Position numbers and translations under genes: made by a program
Assembly (NCBI GenBank): GCA_944384295.1
Contig: CALWSU010000001.1
Location: forward strand, 62,001-126,000
Direction of reading: 5' to 3'
From: an uncultured Lachnospiraceae bacterium
GTDB lineage: Bacteria > Bacillota > Clostridia > Lachnospirales > Anaerotignaceae
DNA: 64,000 bases
Shown: piece by piece, positions 1 to 10,400 of the stretch
Numbering within the stretch: position 1 is the first letter of the stretch
How the letters are laid out: the number at the start of each line of letters is the position of its first letter
The notes under the pieces: generated by a model
The model's database searches: none
The model's input: only the letters and a program-made list of their open reading frames with translations
What the model was told of the DNA's origin: nothing

Positions 1-1110
1 TGCAAAATCCTGTTGATATAATAAAAGCAGGAATACATTGGTATCTGATGTCATACCAGAAAACGCATCAAATAATTTCTGTCTATCTGAAGTTGCCAAT
101 CTACGTCCTTGTAAGGTAGGTTCCAAAAGCATATATGCAATTCCTGCATCTTTTGCATTTTTCCAGCCATTTTCATTGCGGATATACAGTTTATATTGTT
201 CTTTTCCAGCAACCATAGACTGTACCATCATTTCATTTTTCTCAAATGCTTCGAGAGAAAAAAACACACTTCTACATTTTGTTTGTTGCTGTATCAAATC
301 AAAACTATTACACAAACACTGTGCTAACATAGGAGATTTTTCATATCCATAACGGATACATCTAGCACGTATGGCATAAAGTGCTTGTCCAAATGGCGTA
401 CCATGTGCCCCACCTTTTCTGTACAATATCACAGTACCTGAATATAAAAAAGCCATTGTTTCATCTTGCTGTACTTCCAATGCTTCCCATTTGTTTGTAT
501 TCTGGTCAAAATATTCCCAAACCACAGCAGACAAGGGAGAATATCCTTCTTGCAGCGGATTGCGCTGCAACACTGGGTCTGGTTCCAATGCAAAATATAG
601 ACGAAATGCTACATTTTCTGGTAATGGGTGTTGAAAACCAATATAAAAGCAATCTCTTTTTTGCGTAAATACCGTTGCTTGTATTTGTTCTTGCTGATAT
701 GGAAGATAGGAACAAGTCATGGTATCGCCATTTCCATATGCTAAAATTTCATTATCCAATACAATACCTGCTTGTGCGACTTCATACGGAATGTCTTCTT
801 GACCAATGGTGTATCCTTCTGGTATCCATGTTTCTTTGTTTGCGCGCAAACACACACGCGTACGCGCACATTGATTCTGTTGTCTTTTGATTTGCAGCAG
901 TTTTAAATATTTTTCTAAACTACGCATGGTAATGGTGTTCATCTGCTGCATCTGTTCTTGTTTGAGTACCGTAAACAATTCCAAAAATGTCACACCTGGG
1001 TCATGTATATCCCAATCTTGCCAAACGTCTTCTTTGCGATATACTGCTTGTATGGTATTTTGCAATATGCTATTCAAATCTTGTTCGTTTAAATTTGGCA
1101 ATGGCAGCAT
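1..1110 (-). CDS. CIS baseplate protein, Afp12-like (partial, runs off the left edge)
   Basis: The reading frame is open from an ATG at 1110 to the window edge, giving 370 visible residues; the C-terminus lies outside. The start has a GGGGAGAG ribosome site about 7 bases upstream. The N-terminus carries the pattern DIHDPGVTFLELF (about residues 33-45), typical of large baseplate proteins of contractile injection systems and of phage baseplate assembly proteins. It follows the J-like baseplate gene after 41 bases in the same operon, where Afp12 follows Afp11 in the antifeeding prophage. By analogy it would form part of the baseplate wedge. The family assignment rests on motif and gene order only. 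Confidence 0.7.
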   Translation of the reverse strand, partial: MLPLPNLNEQDLNSILQNTIQAVYRKEDVWQDWDIHDPGVTFLELFTVLKQEQMQQMNTITMRSLEKYLKLLQIKRQQNQCARTRVCLRANKETWIPEGYTIGQEDIPYEVAQAGIVLDNEILAYGNGDTMTCSYLPYQQEQIQATVFTQKRDCFYIGFQHPLPENVAFRLYFALEPDPVLQRNPLQEGYSPLSAVVWEYFDQNTNKWEALEVQQDETMAFLYSGTVILYRKGGAHGTPFGQALYAIRARCIRYGYEKSPMLAQCLCNSFDLIQQQTKCRSVFFSLEAFEKNEMMVQSMVAGKEQYKLYIRNENGWKNAKDAGIAYMLLEPTLQGRRLATSDRQKLFDAFSGMTSDTNVFLLLLYQQDFA

Positions 1111-1151
1111 TTGTTTCTCTCCCCTGTCTATACTGATACATCATGAATACA

Positions 1152-4136
1152 TTACTGCTTCAACGCAACAGAAATATCAATTTCATGTGTTCCATTGACT
1201 GGAACAGCAAATGGATACTGAAAAATGTTATCATAATCTATTTCCTTACGATATCCACGTTTTCTTTCATAACAAAATATCGTCAAACTTTGTATTCTGA
1301 AAATCGTTTTGATATTTTTCAAATAATTATAGATTTGCATTTTGGTTGGCAAACTTCCAATCGGAAATCCATTTTTATGAAAATTCCCATGAATGGGATT
1401 CAAATAACTTTCCAATCTTTCCGCTACTGCCTGATATGTCGTTTGGTATAACGAATAATCTGCTATTTCCAATTGAATAGAAATACAATATTCCATATAG
1501 GTCACTTCAAATATTTCTATATTGCGATTGCTCGTCAACACCAAAGGGGCTTTCTCCTGCAACTGTGTTTGTATTTTTTTTGCAATGGCAGTAAAGTAAT
1601 CGTCCTCTGCCAAAAATTGTTTGGGCAATACTGCAATATGCATATTTTGCCCTTCCTGTTCTGCCGTATAAGACACTTTCACATCAACAATATTATGATC
1701 TGCCGCTTTTGCTAAAAATACAAAGTCGTCTTTTGATACTGCTCTATTTTGATGGCAAAGCGATTTACTATTTCGCACAATCGCATGTAAGGTGCTTTCT
1801 TCATCACAACCACCTAATAAGGGGGCGGCATTATACACCTTTGCAACAAATGGCACAGCATCTGCAAATCCTTCTATATGATAAGCCTCAAAATTCCCTG
1901 CTGCGCCTGCTGTAATTTTTATTTCTACACAAACTGCCTCGTCTTGCGCAGATGGTGGTATTTTTCCATGAATCCCATCTCCAAATCGTATCGTTGCGGT
2001 TTGTTTCTCAAAAACAAAAACTCTGTCTTGCGCATCAGCATCATACAAATGTTCCACTTGTTCCCACAAAACCCAATATGCTGTAATTCTGCCTTGCTCA
2101 TTTGTTTGGATACGTACTGTATCTTCTTGTGTATGTGCTTGTATTAATTTTTCTTGACCGACCAACGTTTCTACTTCATTAACCCATACACGAATCGAAA
2201 AAACCTTTTCCACATCTAATGCAATCTGTAAATTTTGTTTTTCCTCTATATTATAAAAATACAATGGTTCCATAGTTTCGACTTGTACCACTGGCACTGT
2301 ATTAAAATGCATTTCCGAAATCAAAGGTAATTGTTCTATGGTTTCATACGACATTCTATCATATCTGCCGTCCATATTGACAATGCGCAGCCAATAGCCT
2401 TCTGCACCAAAAAACTGCTCTTGCTGCATTTTATGATTACATAATAAAGTCACAATACCGCTTTTTTTGAAAAATTCCGTATCATCAGCAACTTTCAATT
2501 CCTGCCATCGTTTTTGATTTTGTGCCGTATTCCATACTTCCCATTTCAAAGATGGCATATTCCCTTCTAAATTGCCGTCTACACGAAAAAATAATTTTAA
2601 TGCTCCTTTTTCCAAAGGTGCTTTCAATTGCAAATAAGCCATTGGATAGCCTTCTTTTTTTGCCTTGATGATAGGAATTTCTTCTTTTTGCTGACAGATA
2701 TAGGACTTTTCTGTTCCATTACATTCTTCCCATATTTCCGATACCGGTCGTTCTACGCCACAATAGGAATAAGAAAAATGAATATGCCGTATACACGGTG
2801 CAGCATATACCGTTGCCGCCGCATATACACCTTGTCCGCTCACAATACGCGCACGCAGCCAAAATCCGATTTCAGCACCCACTAAAGTTGGTGCAGCATC
2901 TTCTGGGCAACAAAATGCAATTTGTATACAAGTAGGTTCTATGATACAAAACACATCTTCATATGATGTATCTACAAACAATCTGCGCCACCCTTGCCCA
3001 TTCCAATATTCCCATAAAACGCGTTCTACCTGTCTTGTGGTATGTTCTGGTTTACGCAATTCGGATTCATGCAAAATACGTTTCCACTTGATGGGTGCGG
3101 GCGAAACAGATTCTTCTGTATAAAAACAATCCATATCTAATGTTAAAATCACATTTGCGCCTGCTTGACTCAATACCTCATTACAACAAATATAAAAATC
3201 ATCAAATGCACTGAATTTTTCACCAAATGGCAAAAAATCTTCTCTGGGCAAAGATAAGTCATTGGCATACATATATTGTGGTATGATATTTTCTCCCGCA
3301 CCTGATAACGAAATGCCAGTGATTGCCAATTCTTGTTTTGCATCATTGGGCAAAATATCACAAGCAATCCAACATTCTTCCAAAAGCAGCATATCTGGTA
3401 TATTGCCCCAATCCTGTGGCAATGCAAAAGAAATTTGCTGTTTTTGTACTGCAATTTTTTGCAAAGGATATGATGTTTCTCCTACCACAATCCACCAATT
3501 TGCATGTTGAGGTTCTGACAGATAATCTGCTACCAATTGTTCCATACCTTGCCGATATCTATTTTCAAAAGATACGGTAAAAGTCGCATTTGCATTTGCG
3601 TATACGATTGTACCCGGACGAAACAACAGTCTGTGGTGCATCAAATTTGTTCCATTTGCGAAATCAAACATACGAAATGCTTGATTTTGTTCTGCCTGAT
3701 AACTTTGTATCAAAATTGTTTCTTTTGCATTTTGTGTATAAATGGCTTGTATCCGATTATCCACTGCTAAAAAACTTTCTGTTGTTTCAAACAAAATACG
3801 GTCTTGTTCATTCACTCCAAAAATACGGCTTCCTTGTGGCACAGGAACTCCTTGCGGTGTTCCATCATTCAATTCTACGGTAACAAAGCCTTGCGATGCG
3901 CTACATGGAAGTGTATCTGCGCCCAATAAATTCAAAAAATACAACATATTTTTATATGGTACTTGATTGAATCGTTTCAAGGAATCATAAAATTGTTCTG
4001 CAATCATGCGTGACAATATCCAACCACTGTCTTGTTTTGCTGTCGGTTCCCATTCTGGCACATAACTTTTTGCCAATTCCAACATAGACTGTAAAATTTG
4101 TTCCTTGTTGCGTGGGTCAAACAAAGGCATTTCCAT
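1152..4136 (-). CDS. CIS baseplate J-like protein (Afp11-like wedge)
   Basis: This 994-residue protein begins MEMPLFDPRN and contains a region near residues 25-90 (DSGWILSRMIAEQFYDSL, then a YFLNLLG segment) that resembles large baseplate assembly proteins. The C-terminal third has the baseplate-J pattern: a gap-filling VRIQTNEQG region, a FGDGIHGKIPP loop near residue 700, then AAGNFEAYHIEGF and a J-like tail. The FGDG(I/V)HG(K/R)xP motif is characteristic of the family. The start at 4136 has GGAGGTGA eight bases upstream. In known systems Afp11 and Afp12 form the wedge that holds the sheath to the hub. Length fits the CIS version, which is longer than phage gpJ. Confidence 0.85.
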   Translation of the reverse strand: MEMPLFDPRNKEQILQSMLELAKSYVPEWEPTAKQDSGWILSRMIAEQFYDSLKRFNQVPYKNMLYFLNLLGADTLPCSASQGFVTVELNDGTPQGVPVPQGSRIFGVNEQDRILFETTESFLAVDNRIQAIYTQNAKETILIQSYQAEQNQAFRMFDFANGTNLMHHRLLFRPGTIVYANANATFTVSFENRYRQGMEQLVADYLSEPQHANWWIVVGETSYPLQKIAVQKQQISFALPQDWGNIPDMLLLEECWIACDILPNDAKQELAITGISLSGAGENIIPQYMYANDLSLPREDFLPFGEKFSAFDDFYICCNEVLSQAGANVILTLDMDCFYTEESVSPAPIKWKRILHESELRKPEHTTRQVERVLWEYWNGQGWRRLFVDTSYEDVFCIIEPTCIQIAFCCPEDAAPTLVGAEIGFWLRARIVSGQGVYAAATVYAAPCIRHIHFSYSYCGVERPVSEIWEECNGTEKSYICQQKEEIPIIKAKKEGYPMAYLQLKAPLEKGALKLFFRVDGNLEGNMPSLKWEVWNTAQNQKRWQELKVADDTEFFKKSGIVTLLCNHKMQQEQFFGAEGYWLRIVNMDGRYDRMSYETIEQLPLISEMHFNTVPVVQVETMEPLYFYNIEEKQNLQIALDVEKVFSIRVWVNEVETLVGQEKLIQAHTQEDTVRIQTNEQGRITAYWVLWEQVEHLYDADAQDRVFVFEKQTATIRFGDGIHGKIPPSAQDEAVCVEIKITAGAAGNFEAYHIEGFADAVPFVAKVYNAAPLLGGCDEESTLHAIVRNSKSLCHQNRAVSKDDFVFLAKAADHNIVDVKVSYTAEQEGQNMHIAVLPKQFLAEDDYFTAIAKKIQTQLQEKAPLVLTSNRNIEIFEVTYMEYCISIQLEIADYSLYQTTYQAVAERLESYLNPIHGNFHKNGFPIGSLPTKMQIYNYLKNIKTIFRIQSLTIFCYERKRGYRKEIDYDNIFQYPFAVPVNGTHEIDISVALKQ

Positions 4137-4166
4137 CTAGCTCACCTCCATATTACATATTGTTGA

Positions 4167-4550
4167 TTATTTCAAATCATATGCATAATAGATTTCATCT
4201 TGTTCTTGCAATTGTGAAATGGTATAAGATATGCCTATCACAATCCGGCTTTCTTCTGCGGTATCCTGAAATAGATTGATTTCTAAATTTTGGATTCTTC
4301 TTTCCCATTTTGTAATAGATGTATACACTTCTTGTTTGATACGTTGTACCAATTCATAATTCAATGGTTCAAACATAAATTGTGTCAAATTGCAGCCATA
4401 ATCTGGATGCAGCAAACGTTCGCCACGTGTTGTACTCAGCAAAATGCGAATGGATTGACGAATATCTTCTTTTGGTTCTGTCATTTCTATTTTCCCAGTA
4501 TGTGGATTGACGCCAACCGGAAACGCCCACCCCTTTGCATCGCGATTCAT
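4167..4550 (-). CDS. GPW/gp25-family baseplate wedge protein (Afp9-like)
   Basis: The protein has 127 residues, the usual length for gp25-like baseplate proteins. It shows the family core: an N-terminal GWAFPVGVNPHTGKI segment, DIRQSIRILLSTTRGERLLHPDYG in the middle (TxxGERxxxPxYG is the hallmark), and a following FEPLN. gp25 links the sheath initiator to the wedges in contractile tails. It lies between spike and J genes, as in other CIS loci. The ribosome site GGGAGG sits directly beside a nine-base tandem repeat array. No PAAR gene is found in the 30 bases between this gene and the next. Confidence 0.9.
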   Translation of the reverse strand: MNRDAKGWAFPVGVNPHTGKIEMTEPKEDIRQSIRILLSTTRGERLLHPDYGCNLTQFMFEPLNYELVQRIKQEVYTSITKWERRIQNLEINLFQDTAEESRIVIGISYTISQLQEQDEIYYAYDLK

Positions 4551-4563
4551 ATACTATCCTCCC

Positions 4564-4644
4564 TTGTTGGTATTGTTGGTATTGTTGGTATTGTTGGTAT
4601 TGTTGGTATTGTTGGTATTGTTGGTATTCTTGGGATTCTTGGGA
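4564..4644. repeat. Nine-base tandem repeat array (7 exact plus 2 diverged units)
   Basis: Seven exact copies of TTGTTGGTA (4564-4626) are followed by two copies of TTCTTGGGA (4627-4644). The array fills most of the 119-base gap between the spike gene and the gp25 gene and ends next to the gp25 ribosome site (about 4558-4563 on the minus strand). It is not part of either coding frame: a stop lies in frame just upstream of the gp25 ATG. Arrays like this change length easily by slippage. Confidence 0.95.
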
Positions 4645-4669
4645 TTCGACACAACAAACCTATCCATGC

Positions 4670-5425
4670 CTAATTGAGTTTGACGACTGCACCTTTACAG
4701 TTTAGCGGTCCATCTGCTTTGATATTGATATTGCTGCTTGCCTGCATTTGGATGCCGCCCTTTGCTTGTATGGAAATTTGCTGTGATTTCAACTGCATAG
4801 ATTGTCCTGCGTCTATGGTAATTTGGTCAGAACTGCCATCAATTTCTAAAAAAGATTTTCCTGTTTGCAGTGTGATTTTCTTTTCTGCGGCTACTGTAAC
4901 TATACCATTTTTGATATCTACTTTTACCATATTTTTTCCATCTTTATCCTGCAATAAAATCTGTTCCTTTTCATCGTCCAAAATTGCCTTGATTTCTTTT
5001 GGTGTATGAATTTCTATTTTTTCTTTCTCCTTTACATCAGAAAAAGAAAATACGTTGCCATTTCTTGTTTTGATAATCCGTGTATCATTTTTTCCATCTT
5101 GTATGGTCACAGGTGGTTTTTGATTACTGTTATATAAACTACCTAATACATATGGTCGAGCCAAATCGCCATTGGCAAATCCTACCAGAACTTCATCGCC
5201 TACTTCTGGCAAATAAAACATGCCCCATTCTTGTCCCACCATTGGTGACATCACGCGTATAAAGTCTGTTTCAAAAGCCGAAGTATCACGCAACAATAAT
5301 TTGACTTTCACACGTCCCAATTTTTCTGGGTCATTGATATCCGTTACAACGCCTACGGTAATCCCAAAATGAGATGTTTCTGTATTTGCATTTTGATTCT
5401 GATAAAGCATCTTAGCAATTGTCAT
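4670..5425 (-). CDS. CIS spike protein, gpV/VgrG-like OB-fold (Afp8 C-terminal half)
   Basis: The protein has 251 residues. The N-terminal half has the gpV/VgrG OB-fold signature: ITVGVVTDINDPEKLGRVKVKL, then RVMSPMVGQEWGMFYLPEVGDEVLVGFANGD and PYVLGSLYN. The C-terminal half is a run of short beta repeats ending in lysine- and serine-rich blades, expected of a trimeric beta-helical spike. It overlaps the upstream hub gene by four bases (ATGA), so the two are probably translationally coupled. Together the two genes correspond to Afp8, which is one protein in the antifeeding prophage. No PAAR tip gene was seen next to it. Confidence 0.85.
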   Translation of the reverse strand: MTIAKMLYQNQNANTETSHFGITVGVVTDINDPEKLGRVKVKLLLRDTSAFETDFIRVMSPMVGQEWGMFYLPEVGDEVLVGFANGDLARPYVLGSLYNSNQKPPVTIQDGKNDTRIIKTRNGNVFSFSDVKEKEKIEIHTPKEIKAILDDEKEQILLQDKDGKNMVKVDIKNGIVTVAAEKKITLQTGKSFLEIDGSSDQITIDAGQSMQLKSQQISIQAKGGIQMQASSNINIKADGPLNCKGAVVKLN

Positions 5426-6543
5426 ATCTGATTTCCTTCCAGTTCACATTCTGTTATATAACGTTGATGTGCAATACGATGTATCACTTTTTTGACAAAA
5501 TATTTTTTATCAAATTCTGCGCCAAAGCCTTCTAACGCAATCACACGACCAGGCAACATAACGGGAATCCCTACAGTACGAATACGCCCTTGGTATCTGC
5601 CATATGATAAAGCATTATAACGCGCTTGTGCCAAATTGCGTGCAGCAGTTTCCGAATCCGCAGATAAATCAATAATGGTTTGAGATACGTCATTTGTAAT
5701 CACAGATGTACTTTTCATTTTAATCGAAGCATTATCTGCAATCCCTTTTCCTGAAGTTACTTTTGCTTCAAAAGGCGTGTTTGGATCTTTTTCATTATTT
5801 GCGCGTACCGTAACGCCTGCAACCTGTCCTTTCAAAGAGCTATGCATATAAAAAGAAAGCAAAAACGCATTGATATGATAGGAAAAAAACACATCTTTGG
5901 GCAGTTTTGCATATGGCTTAAATACCAGATTTCCATTTTCGATATAAAAACAGCAATCCATTTTTTTTGCCAAACGTACCAAAAATTGATAATCGCTTTC
6001 GTTATGCTGTTCAATCGGAACACTTAGTTGTGCATCTGTTTTATCTAAATCTGCACTTTTGATTTTAACCACTGCGCTATATTTTTTGACAGTATCTTCC
6101 ACCACGGCACTATATTTTTTCATATTGACTTTGACTTCCGAGCGCAGGCTATTCATCATAATGCCTTTTCCATCTAAACATTCCAAAATATAACAAATAC
6201 CTTCCTCTTTGTCATACTCTACGGACAACGCATCAATATAGCCTACAAAAATTTGTTCTAATTCTTTCTCACGATAGCCAATAGACAGTTCCACTTTATT
6301 ACCAAGTTTCATCAAAGCACTTAAATCTTTTGCCAATGCCGCTTGTTTTCCATTTTCCACCACAAAAGCATTATATAGACGAATTTTACATCCGCTTGCC
6401 TCATAATCTGCGGATAATTCTGCTTCTACGTCACCATTACAATATATCTGTGGAATTTGTTTGCCATTGATTTTGAGCTGATAGGTTGGAAATGTAAAAT
6501 CACCATATTTTTTCAGCATATCCTCCATTGTATATGTTGCCAT
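5422..6543 (-). CDS. CIS hub protein, phage late-control D / gp27-like (Afp8 N-terminal half)
   Basis: The protein has 373 residues with features of gpD-like hub proteins: an N-terminal PTYQLKINGKQIP segment, a VELSIGYREKELEQIFVGYIDALS strand pair near residues 100-125, and SDYQFLVRLAKKMDCCFYIENGNLVFKP near residues 183-210, the usual domain linking the hub barrels. The C-terminus (YGRYQGRIRTVGIPVMLPGRVIALEGF) resembles the last hub domain. The start at 6543 has AAGGAG upstream. Hub trimers join the tube to the spike. Spike and hub are separate genes here, as in phage P2 and in many Gram-positive CIS loci. Confidence 0.85.
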   Translation of the reverse strand: MATYTMEDMLKKYGDFTFPTYQLKINGKQIPQIYCNGDVEAELSADYEASGCKIRLYNAFVVENGKQAALAKDLSALMKLGNKVELSIGYREKELEQIFVGYIDALSVEYDKEEGICYILECLDGKGIMMNSLRSEVKVNMKKYSAVVEDTVKKYSAVVKIKSADLDKTDAQLSVPIEQHNESDYQFLVRLAKKMDCCFYIENGNLVFKPYAKLPKDVFFSYHINAFLLSFYMHSSLKGQVAGVTVRANNEKDPNTPFEAKVTSGKGIADNASIKMKSTSVITNDVSQTIIDLSADSETAARNLAQARYNALSYGRYQGRIRTVGIPVMLPGRVIALEGFGAEFDKKYFVKKVIHRIAHQRYITECELEGNQI

Positions 6544-6598
6544 TGCTGAACTCCTTTCGCTCTTTATGCTTCGGGCATATCATACTTCTGAACCATTT

Positions 6599-7420
6599 TT
6601 ATAATATATCTTTTTCTAACACTTGACTTTCTTCCTGCAAACCAATGCTATCTCCTACACTGCCTACACTACTTCCTGCACTTGCTGGTTTTGTGGATTC
6701 TTCCATTTTGAGATTGACTTGTGCGCGTACGACTTGTCCTTCTTTATTAAATCGCTGATATTCCACGGATACATGTTGTACATATCCCTTAAATTTTGTA
6801 CTGCCATAACAAAAAGAAACCAAGGGCGGTGTATTCAAATTGGGCTGTATGGTTGTCAAGCCTAGCAATTTATTGAGATATAAACTATTTAAATCATCAC
6901 TTTCCAACATCTGCATCATCAAACTTTCCATACCTTTTGCACCATCTGTCAAACTCAATACAGACTGTACCGTTTGTGTGACACCAACAATTTTATCTCT
7001 TAATTTTTCTAAATAGTCCGCTTGCAACATATTATCATAAAATAATGTCACAGATAATGTTCTAGGTCTTGGCGGCAAGCTGACGCCAAATGTTGTATTG
7101 GCATTTTCAATACCGCCCATTTTTTCACTATTAAAATTGGTATGGGATTCTATGCGATAACTTTTGGGATTGAGTTGTACTTTTATGGTTTCACCTGTTT
7201 TATATGTCACGGTTTGTGTACTAGACTCCCCCAACATATCGGACATCATGCTGGTTAGACTGGACATCATATCCGATGTGCCAGAACTGCTGCCTGCTTC
7301 CGAACCTGCCTCTATGACAATGGTTGCCTTTGTGACTGCGGCTTCCTCACTTGTCATACGCTTTGTCACAATATCCTGTGTTTTATCCAACGCACTGCTC
7401 AACGTATCTTTCCACATCAT
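6599..7420 (-). CDS. CIS tube/baseplate protein with LysM-like end (Afp7-like)
   Basis: The protein has 273 residues. After a low-complexity N-terminus it has VQLNPKSYRIE (about residue 84 on), then SLPPRPRTLSVTLFYD, and a C-terminal block with VSFCYGSTKFKGYVQHVSVEYQRFNKEG. These match the N-terminal domain of contractile-injection-system tube proteins, where the pattern FNPxxY...L...LFFDT and W/YG..F.G.V..V...Y..F...G recurs. Afp7 and its relatives sit between tube initiator and hub. Two ATGs (7420, 7417) are possible behind AAGGAGG. The Ser/Gly-rich insert near residues 35-65 is not typical. Confidence 0.8.
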   Translation of the reverse strand: MMWKDTLSSALDKTQDIVTKRMTSEEAAVTKATIVIEAGSEAGSSSGTSDMMSSLTSMMSDMLGESSTQTVTYKTGETIKVQLNPKSYRIESHTNFNSEKMGGIENANTTFGVSLPPRPRTLSVTLFYDNMLQADYLEKLRDKIVGVTQTVQSVLSLTDGAKGMESLMMQMLESDDLNSLYLNKLLGLTTIQPNLNTPPLVSFCYGSTKFKGYVQHVSVEYQRFNKEGQVVRAQVNLKMEESTKPASAGSSVGSVGDSIGLQEESQVLEKDIL

Positions 7421-7429
7421 CCCACCTCC

Positions 7430-10400
7430 TTACAACCCCATTCTTCTGCGTTCACTTGCTAGTGTACGTTCGATACGGGTATAAATTTTATCATACATAC
7501 GTTCCAATTCTAATGCGGAAACCATACCATTTTCCTGTTCTGGTACATTTGTGACAGCCTGCATTGGCTCTATACTTTGTTGTGGTACTTTAAGCTGAGC
7601 AAACTGTTCCTTTCTTTGCTCTTTCCACAATGTTTGCACTTTTTCCAGTATACGCTCTGTTACTGCTTCTTCCCATTCTTGCTGTATTTCGGTGTCATGC
7701 AATACAGATTTATTTTCTTTTTTATGGACAAATTCTGTTTGCAAATAATTTTCCGTAACTATATTCGTGGTGTTTTGCGTAGTCATACTAGGCAAAACTT
7801 CCGTTTGTACCAATGGTTTTGACTTGCGTTTGAAAGCAGAAATAACATGAAATTCTTCTTTATTTTTTTTCCATTGTTCCAAAGGATTTGTCACAAAACT
7901 GAACTTTGGTTTTGTATGTTCTATTTCTATCTGTTCTGTCATTTTGCTTTTTTCTATTTTGCGCATAGGTATTTGTTTTTCAGAATATTGTGACATCCAT
8001 TGCAAAGACGGTATCCAGTTTTGTTTTGTTTCTGTTGATGCATGCCTATGCTGTATCCATTCTTTTTGAGATACAGGATTCACCATATTATAATATCTGT
8101 TTGCTTTCCTATGCAAAGTAGGATACTTTTGCAATATTGTTTGAAATTGTGACCAAATCATCTTTCCAATATGAATGGTCGTATCGTTGTACAACCAGCT
8201 TTTTTGCTGTTCTTTGCTTTCATTGTCTGTACTATGTCCAAACGCATCTTTCCATTTTGGTGATTCTACAATATATTTTTGCATTGCATTTTTTTGCAAG
8301 ATATGCTTCACAAAATATGATGATTGGTCGTCATACCACTGCTTCGCATGATGGGCATGATATATTTTTGTATAAGAATCCAAATGGGTATCTATGTTTT
8401 CTACTTTATTCTGTTGTGAGCTGATATCATGTTTTAAAACTATTTGTTGCTGATTGATGATTTCTGGTTGTACATTCGTGCTGAAACTTTGATACAAATT
8501 TTGGTTTGTGTGCAAAAATACTTGGTGTTTCTGATGATAAACTATTTCCGAACAAAAACTTGGTGTTGTTTGATACCATAGATATGGGTTATATTTTTGG
8601 ATTGCTTGTATTGTTTTATTTGCTCCCAAATGATGATGCTGCAATCGTGTGATTGCAAAAGCCGTATCATATTGCGAGAAACTTTGTATCTTATATTCTA
8701 AGTCATTTTGATTTCGCACAAAATGCTGCATTTTGGTAAATGCCATATTCTGCATCAAATTTTGATACATCGGAACAAAATTTCGTTTTATTTCTTGCAG
8801 ATGCAACATGTTATGATACTTTGTATCATAGAAACCAAATTGATTTCTATAAAAATACTGCTTTGTACTCCAAAAAGCCATGTACTTATCCGCTATTTGC
8901 AAATCATATAAAAAATTTTGTTGATTTTGTATCATATGGAACTGCTTGGGAAACATCTGCAAAAATAACGCCATGCGCTTTTCAGTAATTTTTTTCTGAT
9001 GCATCATACTATGCTGCATTTTTTTCCAAAACAAAGTATTTTTTATATTATTCTTTTGCAATATCTGTAATATTTCAGACATCAGATTTGGTTGCTGCAA
9101 CACAATATGATATGTATCATAAGATACATTCTCTTTGTCAATCTCATTTGATTGGTATATTGTATGAACATCATTATATCTTTTCGGATATATTTTTTGT
9201 AAATGATGTTGTAACTTATTTTCTTTCGATACAAACGTCTGTATAGATTGTTTTTGCTGCAATAAATGCAAAGCAATGACTTCTTTTTGCTTTTGCTCTG
9301 ACAAAACAGAGAATGGAAGCAGTCTATTTTTCTGTATATTTATCTGCATCCCATCTACATTTTTTCGTATACTAGATAGTTGTTGGGTTTGTAAAACATT
9401 CATAAAGCTTTGCAGCCATTTGGAATAAAAAAACAAAGACAACTTTTGCCTATTTTCTTGTTGTAATGATGATACATCAAAATACTTGTTTTGATTCGCT
9501 GAAAAAAACTGCTGTTGTTTGGTCTGGATATCTATTTTTTGATTTGCAGACTGTATCCAAGATAAAGATTGCTTTTGCAGTACATTTTGGTTCCCATAAT
9601 TTGCAAACAACCAATTTCTAGCAACTTGAGATAGGTTTGACTCTATTTTCGATATCATACGATTTTGCGACATGGTATCAAATATATTTTGTATGATACG
9701 TTGCTGTATCCATTGATTTTGTATCAAATTTTGCTGTGTTTGTTGTTTCCCATTCCCTGATTCTGCATCATATTCATATTGTTGTCTATGATAGAAAAAC
9801 AGATTATCTTTGTGGAACGTTTTCTTTTGTATCTCTTGTAAAACGATATTTTGTGTCTGCACCATCTGCAAAGGATATGTTATCTCAAATGCTGCATCTA
9901 ATTTTTGTTTTTGATGTTGTATTTGCTTTATCACAGCAGTATGATACCAAAATTGTAACATTTGTGTATATTGGGGCAAATCTATTTTTACAAAATTTTG
10001 ATTATTAAAAAACCATTTTTTCTGAAAAAAAAGGCTATTTTGCTGTATTCTATTCATCATTTTTGTATCAATTGATGTAAGGGAAAATGCAGACAAATAA
10101 TTAGAGAGTGGCTGTTTCCATTTTTGCCGCCAACTCTGGTGCAACATTGTATGATTCCTCACATTTGTTTGATGTGTTACATCAAATGCGATTTCTTGTT
10201 TTCTTTCTGATACATAAGATAGAGCCAAAGCATTTTTGATATCAAATTGTATCTTTTTTTCTATGTTTTGTATATCTCCTATTGTTATATTTCTTTGTAC
10301 CATATTCTTTGCAGTCATATGATACCCATAATATATAGAACGAAATGGATGCTCTTGATTGGTTGCAAACCATGTGTTTTGATTATGATGCCAAATTATT

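Noticed and set aside
4564..4644. CRISPR array
   Set aside because: Units are nine bases with no spacers, and no cas genes are present. The hairpin repeats at 28550-37942 also lack array structure.
4290..4673. Plus-strand frame with VGI repeats
   Set aside because: The repeats are only the nine-base tandem array read in frame, and the rest is antisense to gp25.
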